Positions 45,414 through 54,772 of a stretch of 64,000 bases of DNA are shown in pieces. The translations under genes were made by a program, and so were the position numbers. This DNA is from Hyphomicrobiales bacterium (GTDB taxonomy: Bacteria > Pseudomonadota > Alphaproteobacteria > Rhizobiales > Phreatobacteraceae): assembly GCA_017304475.1 (NCBI GenBank), contig JAFKKV010000018.1:186001-250000 (forward strand), given 5' to 3'. The notes below the pieces were generated by a model. It searched no databases. It saw only the letters and a program-made list of their open reading frames with translations, and had not been told where the DNA came from. Each line of letters begins with the position of its first letter. The first letter of the stretch is position 1.

Positions 45414-45450
45414 TTTACCCCCGGGGACGGTGCGTCCTCCCGGGGGTAAA
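45414..45450 (-). terminator. Terminator of the leftward isomerase/importer operon
   Basis: A 12-bp stem (TTTACCCCCGGG at 45414-45425 with CCCGGGGGTAAA at 45439-45450), extended by one G-U pair, has an ~11-nt loop. On the minus strand it continues as TCTTTTC. It lies 154 bases past the isomerase stop. Confidence 0.75.
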
Positions 45451-45603
45451 GATCGGATGGCAAGGCGGGCGGTGCCGTATCGGCGGCCCGCGGCCCGCGC
45501 GGGCAGGCTCACCCAGGCGCATGCGCGACGCGGCGGCATCACGCGCAATTGCTCGGGCGGCAGCTGCCGGGCGGGCCGGGCCGGGCCGGCCGGGGCCTCG
45601 GCG

Positions 45604-46524
45604 CTATTCGGCCGCCTGGGCGAGCGCGTCGGCACCGAGCCCGGCGCAGAAGGCCTTGGCGGTTTCGACCGTGTTGCGGGCTTCCGACCAGTAGCGATAT
45701 TGCAGTTCGATATCGCCGACCACGCCGTCGGGGAAGCTGCACTCGGTGGCGATGCGGTCCCAGGGAATCGAGCCCCAGCCCATGGGCAGGTGCAGGTCGC
45801 CGGCGCCGAAGGCGAGGTCCTCGGTCTGCGAATAGGTCCAGAAATCCTTCGGCCGGCCGAAGCTGTCATGCAGGTGCAGGTGCTTGGAAAACGGCGTCAG
45901 GGCCTTGGCTTCGGTGACGAAATCCACGCCGACCTGGCCGCAATGCTGGTAGCCGTGGCTGAAATCGAAAGTCGCCTGGATGAACGGATGGTCGATCAGC
46001 GCGAGCTCGGCGGCAAGCCGCGACGGCAGCGCGGTATGACGGCCGAAATCATAGGTGAAGATGTTCTCGACGCAGACCACGACGTCGGCGGCTTCCGCCT
46101 CGGCCCCGAGGCCTGAGAGAATTTCGCGCTGCCGGTCATAGGCGAGTTCGACGGCGCTGCCCTGCTGCGGCCGGCAGAAGCCGGAATGGATGATCAGGTG
46201 CACCGCGCCGAGCGCCTGGGCGATCTCGAGATTGGCCTTCAGCACGTCCTTGTGCAGGCCGATGAGGTGCTGGTCCTCCATCAGGTTGATGCCCAGATGG
46301 CCATGCAGCGTATAGGCGACGCCGCGATTGGTGATGCGCTCCTTGAGGTCGGCGAGGCGTTCCCGGAGGATCCTTCCGCCGACCACGATGTCGAGCTTGT
46401 GCAGCGGCAGTTCGACGAAATTGACGCCGAGCTGGCGGGCATCGTCGATGGCCGCGCCGATATCCTTGAAATTCGGGTCCTTCACATCGATCGACAGGCC
46501 GACGCCGAGGGCTTTCGCAGTCAT
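45604..46524 (-). CDS. Sugar-phosphate isomerase/epimerase-like TIM barrel
   Basis: A 306-residue AP-endonuclease-2 fold protein. FVELPLHKLD, YTLHGHLGINLMED, HLIIHSGFC, VVVCVENIF, QATFDFSHGYQHC and KHLHLHDSFGR carry the His, Glu and Asp metal ligands in barrel order. Such proteins act on sugars or inositols. ATG at 46524; the longer frame to 46656 overlaps the permease gene and is rejected. It is the last gene of the Dpp/Opp-type operon, so the transported compound may be a sugar derivative rather than a peptide. Confidence 0.86.
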   Translation of the reverse strand: MTAKALGVGLSIDVKDPNFKDIGAAIDDARQLGVNFVELPLHKLDIVVGGRILRERLADLKERITNRGVAYTLHGHLGINLMEDQHLIGLHKDVLKANLEIAQALGAVHLIIHSGFCRPQQGSAVELAYDRQREILSGLGAEAEAADVVVCVENIFTYDFGRHTALPSRLAAELALIDHPFIQATFDFSHGYQHCGQVGVDFVTEAKALTPFSKHLHLHDSFGRPKDFWTYSQTEDLAFGAGDLHLPMGWGSIPWDRIATECSFPDGVVGDIELQYRYWSEARNTVETAKAFCAGLGADALAQAAE

Positions 46525-46553
46525 GATGGAGATCCTTGGTTGGAACGAGGGGG

Positions 46554-47471
46554 TCACTTCAGCGTCGGGTCGAGCCGGTCGCGCAGCCAGTCGCCGAGGA
46601 TCGACACCGACAGCGTGGTCAGCACGATGACCGAGCACGGCGCGATCAGGATCCACGGCGCGGTCTGGATATATTCGCGGCCATAGCCGACCATATTGCC
46701 GAGCGAGGTCAGCGGCGGCTGCACGCCGAGGCCGAGGAACGACAGCCCGGATTCGAGCAGGATCACTTCCGGGAAGGTCAGCGTCATCGAGACGATCAGG
46801 GTCGAGGCGATGTTCGGCAGGATGTGCCGGCCATAAATGCGCCAGGGCGAGGCGCCGAGGTCGCGCACGGCGGTGGCATAGCCGTGCTCATTGGCCGCGA
46901 TGGCCAGGCCACGGGCGATCCGGGCGATGCGCTCCCAGCCGTGGAAGCCCATCAGCACGGTGAACAGCACGAGCGAATTGCCGAAGAAGGCGAGCACCGC
47001 CAGCGCGATGATCATGAAGGGCATGGAGGCCTGGGCGTCGATGATCATCAGGATCAGCTGCTCGATCCGGCCGCGGAAATAGGCGGCGAGGAAGCCGAGC
47101 GAGACGCCCAGGACCGCCGAGATGACGGTGGCCATGAAGGCGAGCGACAGGCTCAGCCGGATCGACACGATCAGCCGCGCCAGCACGTCGCGGCCGAGCT
47201 CGTCGGAGCCGAGCAGATGGCGCCACGAACCGCCATCCATGAACACCGGCGGGTTGAGCCGGCCGCGCAGGTCGAGCGCCTTGAAGTCATAGGGCTGCAG
47301 GACGTCGGCGAACAGCGCGGTCAGCGCCATCAGGGCGATCCAGGCGAGCGCCAGGATCACCACGGGCGGGAAGCGTTCGAGCAGGTGGGCGAGCCGGCCC
47401 TTGGCCGCGACCACCGCGCCGGTCGCCGTCTCGGTGTTGCGCAGCAGGTCTTCAGGCGTGCGGGCGTCCAT
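46554..47471 (-). CDS. Dpp/Opp-type ABC permease (DppC-like)
   Basis: A 305-residue permease with ~6 TM helices. HLLGSDELGRDVLARLIVSIR (cited in part) is the DppC N-terminal signature. The EAA region reads RDLGASPWRIYGRHILPNIASTLIV (cited in part), and the conserved end is LLESGLSFLGLGVQPP. The ATG overlaps the DppB stop (TGATG). It pairs with the DppB-like permease. Confidence 0.93.
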   Translation of the reverse strand: MDARTPEDLLRNTETATGAVVAAKGRLAHLLERFPPVVILALAWIALMALTALFADVLQPYDFKALDLRGRLNPPVFMDGGSWRHLLGSDELGRDVLARLIVSIRLSLSLAFMATVISAVLGVSLGFLAAYFRGRIEQLILMIIDAQASMPFMIIALAVLAFFGNSLVLFTVLMGFHGWERIARIARGLAIAANEHGYATAVRDLGASPWRIYGRHILPNIASTLIVSMTLTFPEVILLESGLSFLGLGVQPPLTSLGNMVGYGREYIQTAPWILIAPCSVIVLTTLSVSILGDWLRDRLDPTLK

Positions 47472-48409
47472 CAGCCGCCTCCCGTCTTGGCCGAGGCGGT
47501 CCTGAGCCGCGGATCGACCCAGCCATAGGCGAGGTCGACGATCAGGTTGGCGGTCACCATGGTGACGCCGACCAGCAGCAGGATGCATTGCACGACGGCG
47601 AGGTCGCGATTGGCGACGGATGCGATCAGCAGGCGGCCGACGCCCGGCCATGAAAACACGCTCTCGACCACCACGGCGCCGGCGACCAGTGAGCCGACCA
47701 GGAAGCCGACAATGGTGATGGTCGGGATCGCCGCATTGGGCAGGGCGTGGTTGGTGACCACGTCGCGCCAGGTGACGCCCTTGGCGCTCGCCGTGCGGAT
47801 ATAGGGCTGGCCGAGCACTTCCAGCATGGCCGAGCGGGTGAAGCGGGCGATCACCGCAGCGCCCACCAGGCTCAAGGTGGCGATCGGCAGGATGGCATGG
47901 CGCCAGGTATCCGAGCCGCCCGAGGGCAGCCAGCCGAGCTTGACCGCGAAGACCAGTGCCAGCATCAGGCCGAGCACGAAGCTCGGCACGGTGAAGCCGA
48001 TCACCGAGACCGTCATGATCGCCCGGTCGATCCAGCTGTTGCGGTGCAGCGCGGCATAGATGCCGGCGGGAATGCCGATCACGAGTTTCAGCACGAAGGC
48101 CGGAATGGTCAGCGCCAGGGTCAGCGGCACGCGCTCGGCGACGATGTCGACCGCCGCGCGGCCGTCGCGCATGGAACGGCCGAGATTGCCTTCGAAAATG
48201 GCGCGGAAATATTCAAGATATTGCACCCAGAGCGGCTGGTCGAGGCCCCAGGCCTTGCGGAAGGCGATGATGGCGTCGGGCGGCGCGTCCGGCGTCAGGA
48301 TGGTCAGTGCCGGATCGCCGGACATCCTCAGGATGACGAAGGCGATGGTGACGACGAAGACCAGCGTCAGCGCGGCGCGCGCCAGCCGGGTCAAGAGGAA
48401 GCGGGTCAT
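47471..48409 (-). CDS. Dpp/Opp-type ABC permease (DppB-like)
   Basis: A 312-residue permease. The N-terminal MTRFLLTRLARAALTLVFVV, then PLWVQYLEYFRAIFEGNLGRSM, and the EAA loop TASAKGVTWRDVVTNHALPNA are DppB landmarks. VFSWPGVGRLLIASV near the end is conserved. It is one base away from the ATPase stop upstream and overlaps DppC downstream. Confidence 0.93.
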   Translation of the reverse strand: MTRFLLTRLARAALTLVFVVTIAFVILRMSGDPALTILTPDAPPDAIIAFRKAWGLDQPLWVQYLEYFRAIFEGNLGRSMRDGRAAVDIVAERVPLTLALTIPAFVLKLVIGIPAGIYAALHRNSWIDRAIMTVSVIGFTVPSFVLGLMLALVFAVKLGWLPSGGSDTWRHAILPIATLSLVGAAVIARFTRSAMLEVLGQPYIRTASAKGVTWRDVVTNHALPNAAIPTITIVGFLVGSLVAGAVVVESVFSWPGVGRLLIASVANRDLAVVQCILLLVGVTMVTANLIVDLAYGWVDPRLRTASAKTGGG

Positions 48410-48410
48410 C

Positions 48411-49403
48411 TCAGGCGGCTGCTTTCAGTTCGCCGTGCACGACGTGGCAGGCGACCAGCCGCCCGTCGTCGCCCGGCTGCAATGTCGGGGTGACCTCGCC
48501 GCAGACCTTGATCGCGAAGGGACAGCGCGGGTGAAAGGCGCAGCCGCGGGGCACGTCGACCGGGCTCGGCGGATCGCCGGTCAGGATCAGGCGCTCGCGC
48601 TGCTTGCGGCGGCGCGGTGTCGGCACCGCCGCGACCAGCGCGCGGGTATAGGGGTGGGCCGGCCGGTGGAACAGCGCGTCCGGCGTGCCGCGCTCGACGA
48701 TGCGGCCGAGATACATCACCGCCACTTCATGGCTGACCTGGCGGACCACTTTCAGGTCGTGCGAAATGAAGAGATAACCGACGCCGAGACGCTCCTGCAG
48801 GTCCTGGAACAGGTTGACCACCTGGGCGGCGATCGACACGTCGAGCGCCGAGACCGGCTCGTCGCAGACCAGGAGCTTCGGTTCGAGCGACAGCGCGCGG
48901 GCGATCACCACCCGCTGGCGCTGGCCGCCGGAGATCTCGTGCGGGTAACGTTCCGCCATGTCGACACGCAGGCCGACCGCGTCCATGAGGTCGCGCACCT
49001 TCTCCCGGCGCTCGGCCTTGCCGCCGCCGAGGCCGTGAATGGCCATGGGCTCGGCGATCTGCTCGGCCAGCGTCAGCCGCCGGTCGAGGGCGGCCAGCGG
49101 ATCCTGGTAGATCATCTGCATTTTCAGGCGCTGGGCCCGCCAGGCGGCATTGTGCACCGAGCCCACCGGTTCGCCCTCGAAGCGGATGCGGCCGGCAGTT
49201 GCCGGGATCATGCCCAGCACCAGCTTGGCGGTGGTCGACTTGCCGCAGCCGGATTCACCGACGACACCTAGCGTCCGTCCGGCCTTGACCTCGAAGGACA
49301 CGCCGTCCACCGCCTTCAGGGTGGCATTGCGCCCGAACAGGCCGTTGCCCAGCCGGACCGTGAAGGCCCGGCTGAGATCCTCGACTTCCAGGAGCGCGGT
49401 CAT
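48411..49403 (-). CDS. Dpp/Opp-type ABC ATPase, OppF/DppF-like
   Basis: A 330-residue ATPase. Walker [12 protein letters not shown]-loop MIYQDPLAALDRR, signature ISGGQRQRVVIARAL, Walker B LLVCDEPVSALD and switch ISHDL are intact. The C-terminal oligopeptide extension carries CAFHPRCPFAIKVC, the Cys cluster of this family. ATG at 49403 overlaps the stop of the partner ATPase (ATGA). Confidence 0.94.
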   Translation of the reverse strand: MTALLEVEDLSRAFTVRLGNGLFGRNATLKAVDGVSFEVKAGRTLGVVGESGCGKSTTAKLVLGMIPATAGRIRFEGEPVGSVHNAAWRAQRLKMQMIYQDPLAALDRRLTLAEQIAEPMAIHGLGGGKAERREKVRDLMDAVGLRVDMAERYPHEISGGQRQRVVIARALSLEPKLLVCDEPVSALDVSIAAQVVNLFQDLQERLGVGYLFISHDLKVVRQVSHEVAVMYLGRIVERGTPDALFHRPAHPYTRALVAAVPTPRRRKQRERLILTGDPPSPVDVPRGCAFHPRCPFAIKVCGEVTPTLQPGDDGRLVACHVVHGELKAAA

Positions 49404-50419
49404 GCCGGGACCAGGGTCCGCTGCGGGACCGGTTCGGCCAGGGGCTCGGCGGCCGGCAGGGCAATGTCGACGGCGCAGGCGACGCGATGGTCGCCGGCGC
49501 CGGCGAGCGCCGGAACGGCCTGCGAGCAGCCGGCCTCGGCAAAGGCGCAGCGCGGCGCGAAGGCGCAGCCATGGGGCAGCTTGCCCGGCGCCGGCACGGT
49601 GCCGGGAATGGCGGCGAGGCGCCGCCGCGGCCCGTCGAGATCGGGCAGGGCGGCGAGCAGGCCGCGGGTATAGGGGTGGCCGGGACTGTCGAACAGGGCG
49701 TCGACCGGCGCCTCCTCGACGACGCGGCCGGCATACATCACCACCACCCGGTCGCAGAGATCGGCGACCACGCCGAGGTCGTGCGAGATCAGCACCAGCG
49801 CCATGCCGCTGTCGCGCCGGATCTCGTCGATCAGGTCGAGGATCTGCGCCTGGATGGTGGCATCGAGCGCGGTGGTCGGCTCGTCGGCGACCAGGAGGTC
49901 GGGATCGCCGGCAAGCGCCATGGCGATCATCACGCGCTGGTTCATGCCGCCCGAGAGTTCGTGCGGATAGGCGTCGAGCCGGGTCGCGGCGGCGGGGATG
50001 CGGACCCGGTCGATCAGCCGCTTGGCCTCGGCCCGCGCGGCGTCGCCGGTCAGGCCCTTGTGCAGCTTCAGGGCCTCGCCGATCTGCGCGCCGATCCGGT
50101 GCACCGGATTGAGCGAGGAGGCCGGGTCCTGGAAGATCATGGCGATGCGGTTGCCGCGTATCCGCGAGAGCGCGGTTTCCGGCAGGTCCAAGAGGTTCTG
50201 GCCGTCGAGCTCGACCCGGCCGCCGACGCGGGCGCGCGGGCCGAGCAGCCGCAGGGCGGCGAGCCACGTGATCGACTTGCCGCAACCGGATTCGCCGACC
50301 AGGCCGACGGCCTCGCCGCGCCGGATGGTGAGGTCGATGCCGTGCAGCGCCCGGACGTGACGGGCGCCCTGGTCGAAATCGACCGAGAGCCCGGACAGGC
50401 TGACCAGGGGAGAGGTCAT
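49400..50419 (-). CDS. Dpp/Opp-type ABC ATPase, OppD/DppD-like
   Basis: A 339-residue ATPase. Walker [10 protein letters not shown]-loop [13 protein letters not shown], signature [15 protein letters not shown], Walker [13 protein letters not shown] and switch ISHDL. The C-terminal family Cys cluster is [14 protein letters not shown]. It lies two bases after the binding-protein gene and overlaps the OppF-like gene. The heterodimer energises the DppB/DppC channel. Confidence 0.94.
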   Translation of the reverse strand: MTSPLVSLSGLSVDFDQGARHVRALHGIDLTIRRGEAVGLVGESGCGKSITWLAALRLLGPRARVGGRVELDGQNLLDLPETALSRIRGNRIAMIFQDPASSLNPVHRIGAQIGEALKLHKGLTGDAARAEAKRLIDRVRIPAAATRLDAYPHELSGGMNQRVMIAMALAGDPDLLVADEPTTALDATIQAQILDLIDEIRRDSGMALVLISHDLGVVADLCDRVVVMYAGRVVEEAPVDALFDSPGHPYTRGLLAALPDLDGPRRRLAAIPGTVPAPGKLPHGCAFAPRCAFAEAGCSQAVPALAGAGDHRVACAVDIALPAAEPLAEPVPQRTLVPA

Positions 50420-50421
50420 GA

Positions 50422-51981
50422 TCAGGCTCCCAGGGTCAGGTTGCCGGGACCGAAATCCATGCTCTCGACCGGGTAGGGCGTCCAGTTCACCGAACGCTTC
50501 TTGGCGTAGAACATGACGAGGTCGTGCAGCGCGCAGCCCGGCGGATCCTCGGTCTCGTAGATGTCGAGCAGGCGGTCGAAGGCGCGTTTGCGGGTGGCCG
50601 GGTCGAGGCTGGTTTCGAGCACCGAGGCGGTCTCGTTGAACTGCGCGTTGGTCCATTCCTTGCTGACGTTCTGGACCGAGCCGGCAGCCCCGTAGAGCCG
50701 GGTCAGCGATCCCACCGGATCCTGGAACAGGATCGAGTTCGACCAGTCGCGAATGCCGCGCGGCGAGGAGGTGTCGAAGATCTGCTGCCAGTTCTCGCGC
50801 ACCTGCAGGTCGACATTGATGCCGGCCTGGCGCCACATCTCGACCAGGATCTGGGCGGTCTGGACCTGCTGGGTGTAATAGCTCGCATGGGTGCGGTAGG
50901 GGATCGGCTCGCCCTTGTAGCCGGCCTCGGCGATCAGCTTCTTGGCGCGATCCAGGTCGAAGGCGGTGCCGGTGCGGCTGGCGTCGTAGAGCGGCCCGAA
51001 GGCGGGATGCATCTGGGTGGCGCGGGCGACGGTGCGGCCGCCATAGAGGCTGTCGACGATCGCCTTGCGGTCGATGGCATGGGACAGCGCGCGGCGCATG
51101 CGCGGATCGGCCAGCTGCGGATGCGCCTTGTCGAAGACGAGGGCGCGGAAGTTCAGGATCGGGCCGCCAACCACGTGGCGATCGGTCATGGCCTCGACAT
51201 TGCGGACCTGGTCGAGCGAGACCTCGGTGACGATATCGGCTTCACCCGAGGCGAGCGCGTTCATCCGCGCCGCGAGCTCCGGCAGCACGCGGAACAGAAC
51301 CTCGCCGACCGGCGGCTTGCCGCCATGATAGCCGGCATGGGCCTCCAGCACGCAGCGCTCGTCGATGCGGAACTCCTTGACCCGGAACGGCCCGGTGCCG
51401 ACCGGACTGCGCTCCCAGGTCTCGAAATTCGCGGCGGCGAGGAAGGCCTTTTTCGAGATGACCTGCGCGCCCCAGCCGGCCAGCCGCTGTTCCAGGAGCG
51501 GATCGGTGGTGCGGGTGGCCACCCGGACGGTGCGCCGGTCGATCGCCTCGACCTTTTCGATGGTGCCGACGAAGACATTGGCGATCGCCTTGCCCGGCGC
51601 CTTTTCACCGGTCATGCGCTCGGGCCCGAAGGAGAAGGCGACGTCTTCCGACGTCATGACCTCGCCGTCGTGGAACCGGACGCCGTCCTTCAGCGTGAAT
51701 TCCATGACGCTCGGCGAAATCCGCCGGCGGCTCTCGGCAAGGCCCGGCACGAGCGCCAGGCCGTTCTTGTAGTCGATGCCGAGCAGGCCTTCGAAGATGT
51801 TGTAGCCGATGCGCCAGGACACATTGGAGAATTCGCGCAGCGGCTCGAGCGAGCGCGGCGTGCCCTGGATGCCGACGGTGAGCCGCCGTGCCGGCTGGGC
51901 CGCGGCCGGCAGGCCGCTCGCCGCGAATGCGGCCGAGGCCGCGAGACCCCTGGTGAAAGTCCGGCGCGTCGCTGATGTCAT
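50422..51981 (-). CDS. Dpp/Opp-type substrate-binding protein (family 5)
   Basis: A 519-residue periplasmic protein with a twin-Arg-like signal (RRTFTRG, end near AAAQPA). Family 5 landmarks: VMEFTLKDGVRFHDGEVMTSEDVAFSF (cited in part), GTGPFRVKEF, LADPRMRRALSHAIDRKAIVDSLYGG (cited in part). ATG at 51981 is chosen; an upstream ATG at 52008 is possible. It is the first gene of the leftward operon with two ATPases, two permeases and the isomerase. Ligand may be a peptide, opine or sugar derivative. Confidence 0.92.
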   Translation of the reverse strand: MTSATRRTFTRGLAASAAFAASGLPAAAQPARRLTVGIQGTPRSLEPLREFSNVSWRIGYNIFEGLLGIDYKNGLALVPGLAESRRRISPSVMEFTLKDGVRFHDGEVMTSEDVAFSFGPERMTGEKAPGKAIANVFVGTIEKVEAIDRRTVRVATRTTDPLLEQRLAGWGAQVISKKAFLAAANFETWERSPVGTGPFRVKEFRIDERCVLEAHAGYHGGKPPVGEVLFRVLPELAARMNALASGEADIVTEVSLDQVRNVEAMTDRHVVGGPILNFRALVFDKAHPQLADPRMRRALSHAIDRKAIVDSLYGGRTVARATQMHPAFGPLYDASRTGTAFDLDRAKKLIAEAGYKGEPIPYRTHASYYTQQVQTAQILVEMWRQAGINVDLQVRENWQQIFDTSSPRGIRDWSNSILFQDPVGSLTRLYGAAGSVQNVSKEWTNAQFNETASVLETSLDPATRKRAFDRLLDIYETEDPPGCALHDLVMFYAKKRSVNWTPYPVESMDFGPGNLTLGA

Positions 51982-52509
51982 GATGTCCGTCTCGGCGGTA
52001 CAGGGCAAAGAAGCCGGTCGGCAGGATGCGCCCGGCTCGTGACAGGGATAAGAAAACGGCCGGACCTTCAGTCTCTGAGCCGTCTAAGGTCTTGTTCGGC
52101 GGCGGATGCGACAAGGGCCGCCGCGAGGGCGAGCGCCGTCGCGCCGGCACGCAACGTGTCGCGGACTAAAGCGCGGGAACGTGTCAGGGGCGTCTCGGCC
52201 GGGCGACAGTCCGATGACAATCCCCGTCGGATGGCAGGTCGGATTCGCGCGACGCGCAAACGGGCGCAGGACGTCACCCCAAGGCAAAGCAATTGCTTTG
52301 CCGGGGCGAGCGAAGCGAGGGAAGGGGGTCCAGGAGTCGCTACACGGCGCCATCAGCGCATGTTTCGACACGCTTTCGTCGATGAGAGGGCGGCGCCCTG
52401 CAACTCCTGGGCCCCCTTCCCCCGCCTCCGCAGAAGCAAGGGCTTCTGCTCTGGCTCGCCGGGGGTGACGTAGCGAATACTGGCGACCGGCGGTCCTCTC
52501 CCGCCGGCG
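51982..52509. other. Intergenic region containing a large inverted repeat
   Basis: This 528-base gap holds the promoter side of the leftward importer (51982-52270) and the 201-nt structured repeat (52271-52471). Open frames on both strands across the repeat are by-products of its symmetry; none has a start signal or family sequence. Confidence 0.6.
52271..52471. repeat. 201-nt cruciform-like imperfect inverted repeat
   Basis: The two halves pair in steps. ACGTCACCCC (52271-52280) pairs with GGGGTGACGT (52462-52471). GGCGAGC (52305-52311) pairs with GCTCGCC (52454-52460). An 18-bp stem with one G-U pair joins 52320-52337 to 52403-52420, and GGCGCC (52346-52351) pairs with GGCGCC (52392-52397). 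Each arm carries its own side hairpin: a perfect 20-nt palindrome, GGCAAAGCAATTGCTTTGCC (52283-52302), on the left, and GCAGAAGC/GCTTCTGC (52430-52449) on the right. It resembles dispersed intergenic palindromes of alphaproteobacteria (MITE- or REP-like). No target duplication is evident. Confidence 0.8.
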
Positions 52510-53379
52510 CTATTCCGCGGCCCGGCGCATCTTGGCGCCGGCGAGTTCGCGGAAATCCGGCAGCGGCGTCATCCAGCGCCGCGCGAGATCGGCGCGGTCG
52601 GCCGACCAGGCGAAGGGGTCGCGGCCATGCACGCGCCAGAGCACCTTGTCGGAGAGTTCGAGCAAAGCGAAGGCGCCGGCAGCCTCGCCTTGGGTGGTGA
52701 AGGTCTCGGTCAGCGACTGCAAGGTGATGTGGGCGATGCCGTCCACCGTCGTCAGCGTGTTCCAATGGACATGGCCGGAAATCCAGATCACCGGCACGCG
52801 GGCCTGGCGCAGCACGGCGCGGATGCGGTTGGCCGAGGGATAGGTCGCATATTGCGGGTTGTTCTCGAACCAGTAATTGCCGACCTGCGAATGGCCCGAG
52901 ACCGGCACGTGGCTGACCACGACCAGCGGCCGGTCGGCCTTGCGCACCACGTCGGCGAGCCACAGGAGGTCGGCCTCGATCAGGGCGAAGCCGCCGGGGC
53001 GGTGCAGCTTGGCATCCGCGCGCCAGACCACCAGGCGCCAGTCGCCGAGGTCCTGCGTCTCGTGATGGGCTCGGCGTCCGAGGATCCGGTCATTGTCGTC
53101 GACGCTCAGATAGTCGCGGTCGTGATTGCCGTCGATGTGGAAGCGCGGGAAGCCGATCGGCGCGAAGGCCTCCGCGATCTCGGCTTCCAGCACCAGGTCG
53201 CTGTCGCGCGCCTCGTCCGAGATGCGGTCGCCGAGATCAATGACGGCATCGGGGCGGGTCTCGTCGACGAAGCGGCGGAACTCCGCCATCAGGCCGAGTG
53301 CCGCCGGGCCGGCCTTGGTGAAGGACGGCTTGCCGTGATGGATGTCGGTGACGAGGCAGAGACGGACGGAACGGGACAT
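52510..53379 (-). CDS. Calcineurin-like metallophosphoesterase
   Basis: A 289-residue protein with the full dimetal set: DIHHG (Asp-x-His, ~11-15), LGDR, DGNHDRD, SHVPVSGHSQVG and GHVHWN. These bind Fe/Zn/Mn and hydrolyse phosphomono- or diesters. It has no signal peptide, so it is cytosolic. It is the last gene of a Ugp-type importer cluster with a PhnF-like regulator; the combination resembles GpdQ-type glycerophosphodiesterases working on imported diesters. The longer frame to 54126 overlaps the binding protein and is rejected. Confidence 0.87.
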   Translation of the reverse strand: MSRSVRLCLVTDIHHGKPSFTKAGPAALGLMAEFRRFVDETRPDAVIDLGDRISDEARDSDLVLEAEIAEAFAPIGFPRFHIDGNHDRDYLSVDDNDRILGRRAHHETQDLGDWRLVVWRADAKLHRPGGFALIEADLLWLADVVRKADRPLVVVSHVPVSGHSQVGNYWFENNPQYATYPSANRIRAVLRQARVPVIWISGHVHWNTLTTVDGIAHITLQSLTETFTTQGEAAGAFALLELSDKVLWRVHGRDPFAWSADRADLARRWMTPLPDFRELAGAKMRRAAE

Positions 53380-53447
53380 GGCGGGCTCGTGGGGCAGGAG
53401 AGGGAAGCCCGCGCCTGATGCGGCGCGGGCCCTGGTTACGACGGCAC

Positions 53448-54740
53448 TCAGCCGGTGCGGCGCGGCAGCAGGCCCTGCACGGCGGCGGCCATGGAGGTCA
53501 GCGCCGCCTCCGGCTCGCGCGACTTGTTGACCACGGTCTGGACATGGTCGTTGATCACGTCGGTGATGCGCAAGGCATTCTGGCCCGGGAAGGCATACCA
53601 GCCGGTGATCACGTCCTGCTGGCGGATCGCCACCATGTGGTTCGGATTGTCGCGATAGAACTTGCCGAGCAGCTCCTCGCGTTCCGCCGGAACGGTGGTC
53701 CCCGGCATGTAGCCTGTCGCATTGACCATGGCGGTGGCGCCGATCGGGCCGGTGGCGAATTTGATGAATTTCCAGGCGGCTTCCTGCTTGGCCCGGTCCT
53801 TGGTGAACATCATGGCGACATTGCCGCCGGCCGGCAGGCGCGGGGTCGCGGCCGACAGCGGGAAGCGGCCGCAGACGAGCTTGAAACGGCCGCCGATCTC
53901 GCGGTTGTAGCGGCCGAGCTGGGCGGTCGACTGCATGGAGATGCCCAGCCGGGCGGAGAAGAAGTCCTGGAAGGCGGTGGCCGACTGGATATCGGCCATC
54001 TTGCCGTCGTCGACCATCTTGCGCAGCACGCGAATGGCCTTCTGCCCGGGCTCTTCGCTGAAGGCGACCTTGGTCTCGTCGGCATTCAGCATGGTGCCGC
54101 CATGGGCGAGCACCAGGGCCTGCCACGACCAGTTGCCGGTGATCGTCCAGTCGAAGAACAGGCCGGAGCGGTTCTGGCCGGGATTGGCGATCGCGCCGGC
54201 GAGCTTGATCAGCTCGTCCCAGGATGTCGGCAATTGCTCGGGATTGCCGCCGGCGGCCTTCACCAGCTCGGTGTTGTAATAGAGGATGGGCGTCGACAGG
54301 GCGAAGCCGATGCCGGTCTGCTTGCCGCCGACCTGGCCGAGCGACAGGAGGGTGGGCGAGAAGCCGAGCGAGGCGGTCTCCGGATCGGCATCCATGAACG
54401 GCTTGAGGTTCACCGGAATGCCACGCTCTTCCAGGGTGCGCTGGCGGTTCAGGCCGTGAAAGGCGATGTCGGGCAGCGTGCTGGTCACCACGTCGCGCAG
54501 GTTGCGCTGCAGGATTTCCTCATAGCCGACTTCCGGCGCCCGCAGGCTGATGCGGATCCCGGGATTCTTCGCCTGGAAATCGGCGGCGAGCTTTTCCATC
54601 AGCTCCTTGAACAGGACCGGCGTCGAATATTGGCAGCTGAGCTCGATGGTCGCGCTCTGGGCGCGCAGATAACCCGGCAAGGCGACCGAACCGGCAATGG
54701 CGGCCGTCGTCGTCATGAAGCTGCGGCGTGTCGTCGTCAT
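53448..54740 (-). CDS. Ugp/Mal-type substrate-binding protein (family 1)
   Basis: A 430-residue periplasmic protein. Twin-Arg-like signal RRSFMTTTAA, end near LRAQ. Family 1 segments: GIRISLRAPEVGYEEILQRN, LPDIAFHGL, ILYYNTELVKAAGGNPEQLPTSWDEL (cited in part), and PAGGNVAMMFTKDRAKQEAAWKFIKF (cited in part). The gene-order pattern (binding protein, MalF-like, MalG-like, UgpC-like) resembles sn-glycerol-3-phosphate importers, and the phosphoesterase downstream supports a phosphorylated ligand. Confidence 0.9.
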   Translation of the reverse strand: MTTTRRSFMTTTAAIAGSVALPGYLRAQSATIELSCQYSTPVLFKELMEKLAADFQAKNPGIRISLRAPEVGYEEILQRNLRDVVTSTLPDIAFHGLNRQRTLEERGIPVNLKPFMDADPETASLGFSPTLLSLGQVGGKQTGIGFALSTPILYYNTELVKAAGGNPEQLPTSWDELIKLAGAIANPGQNRSGLFFDWTITGNWSWQALVLAHGGTMLNADETKVAFSEEPGQKAIRVLRKMVDDGKMADIQSATAFQDFFSARLGISMQSTAQLGRYNREIGGRFKLVCGRFPLSAATPRLPAGGNVAMMFTKDRAKQEAAWKFIKFATGPIGATAMVNATGYMPGTTVPAEREELLGKFYRDNPNHMVAIRQQDVITGWYAFPGQNALRITDVINDHVQTVVNKSREPEAALTSMAAAVQGLLPRRTG

Positions 54741-54772
54741 GGGGAGGTTCCTTAAAGGGACGGTAAGGACGT

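Noticed and set aside
52084-52473. Short frames across the 201-nt repeat
   Set aside because: They arise from the inverted-repeat symmetry and GC content. No start signals or conserved product.
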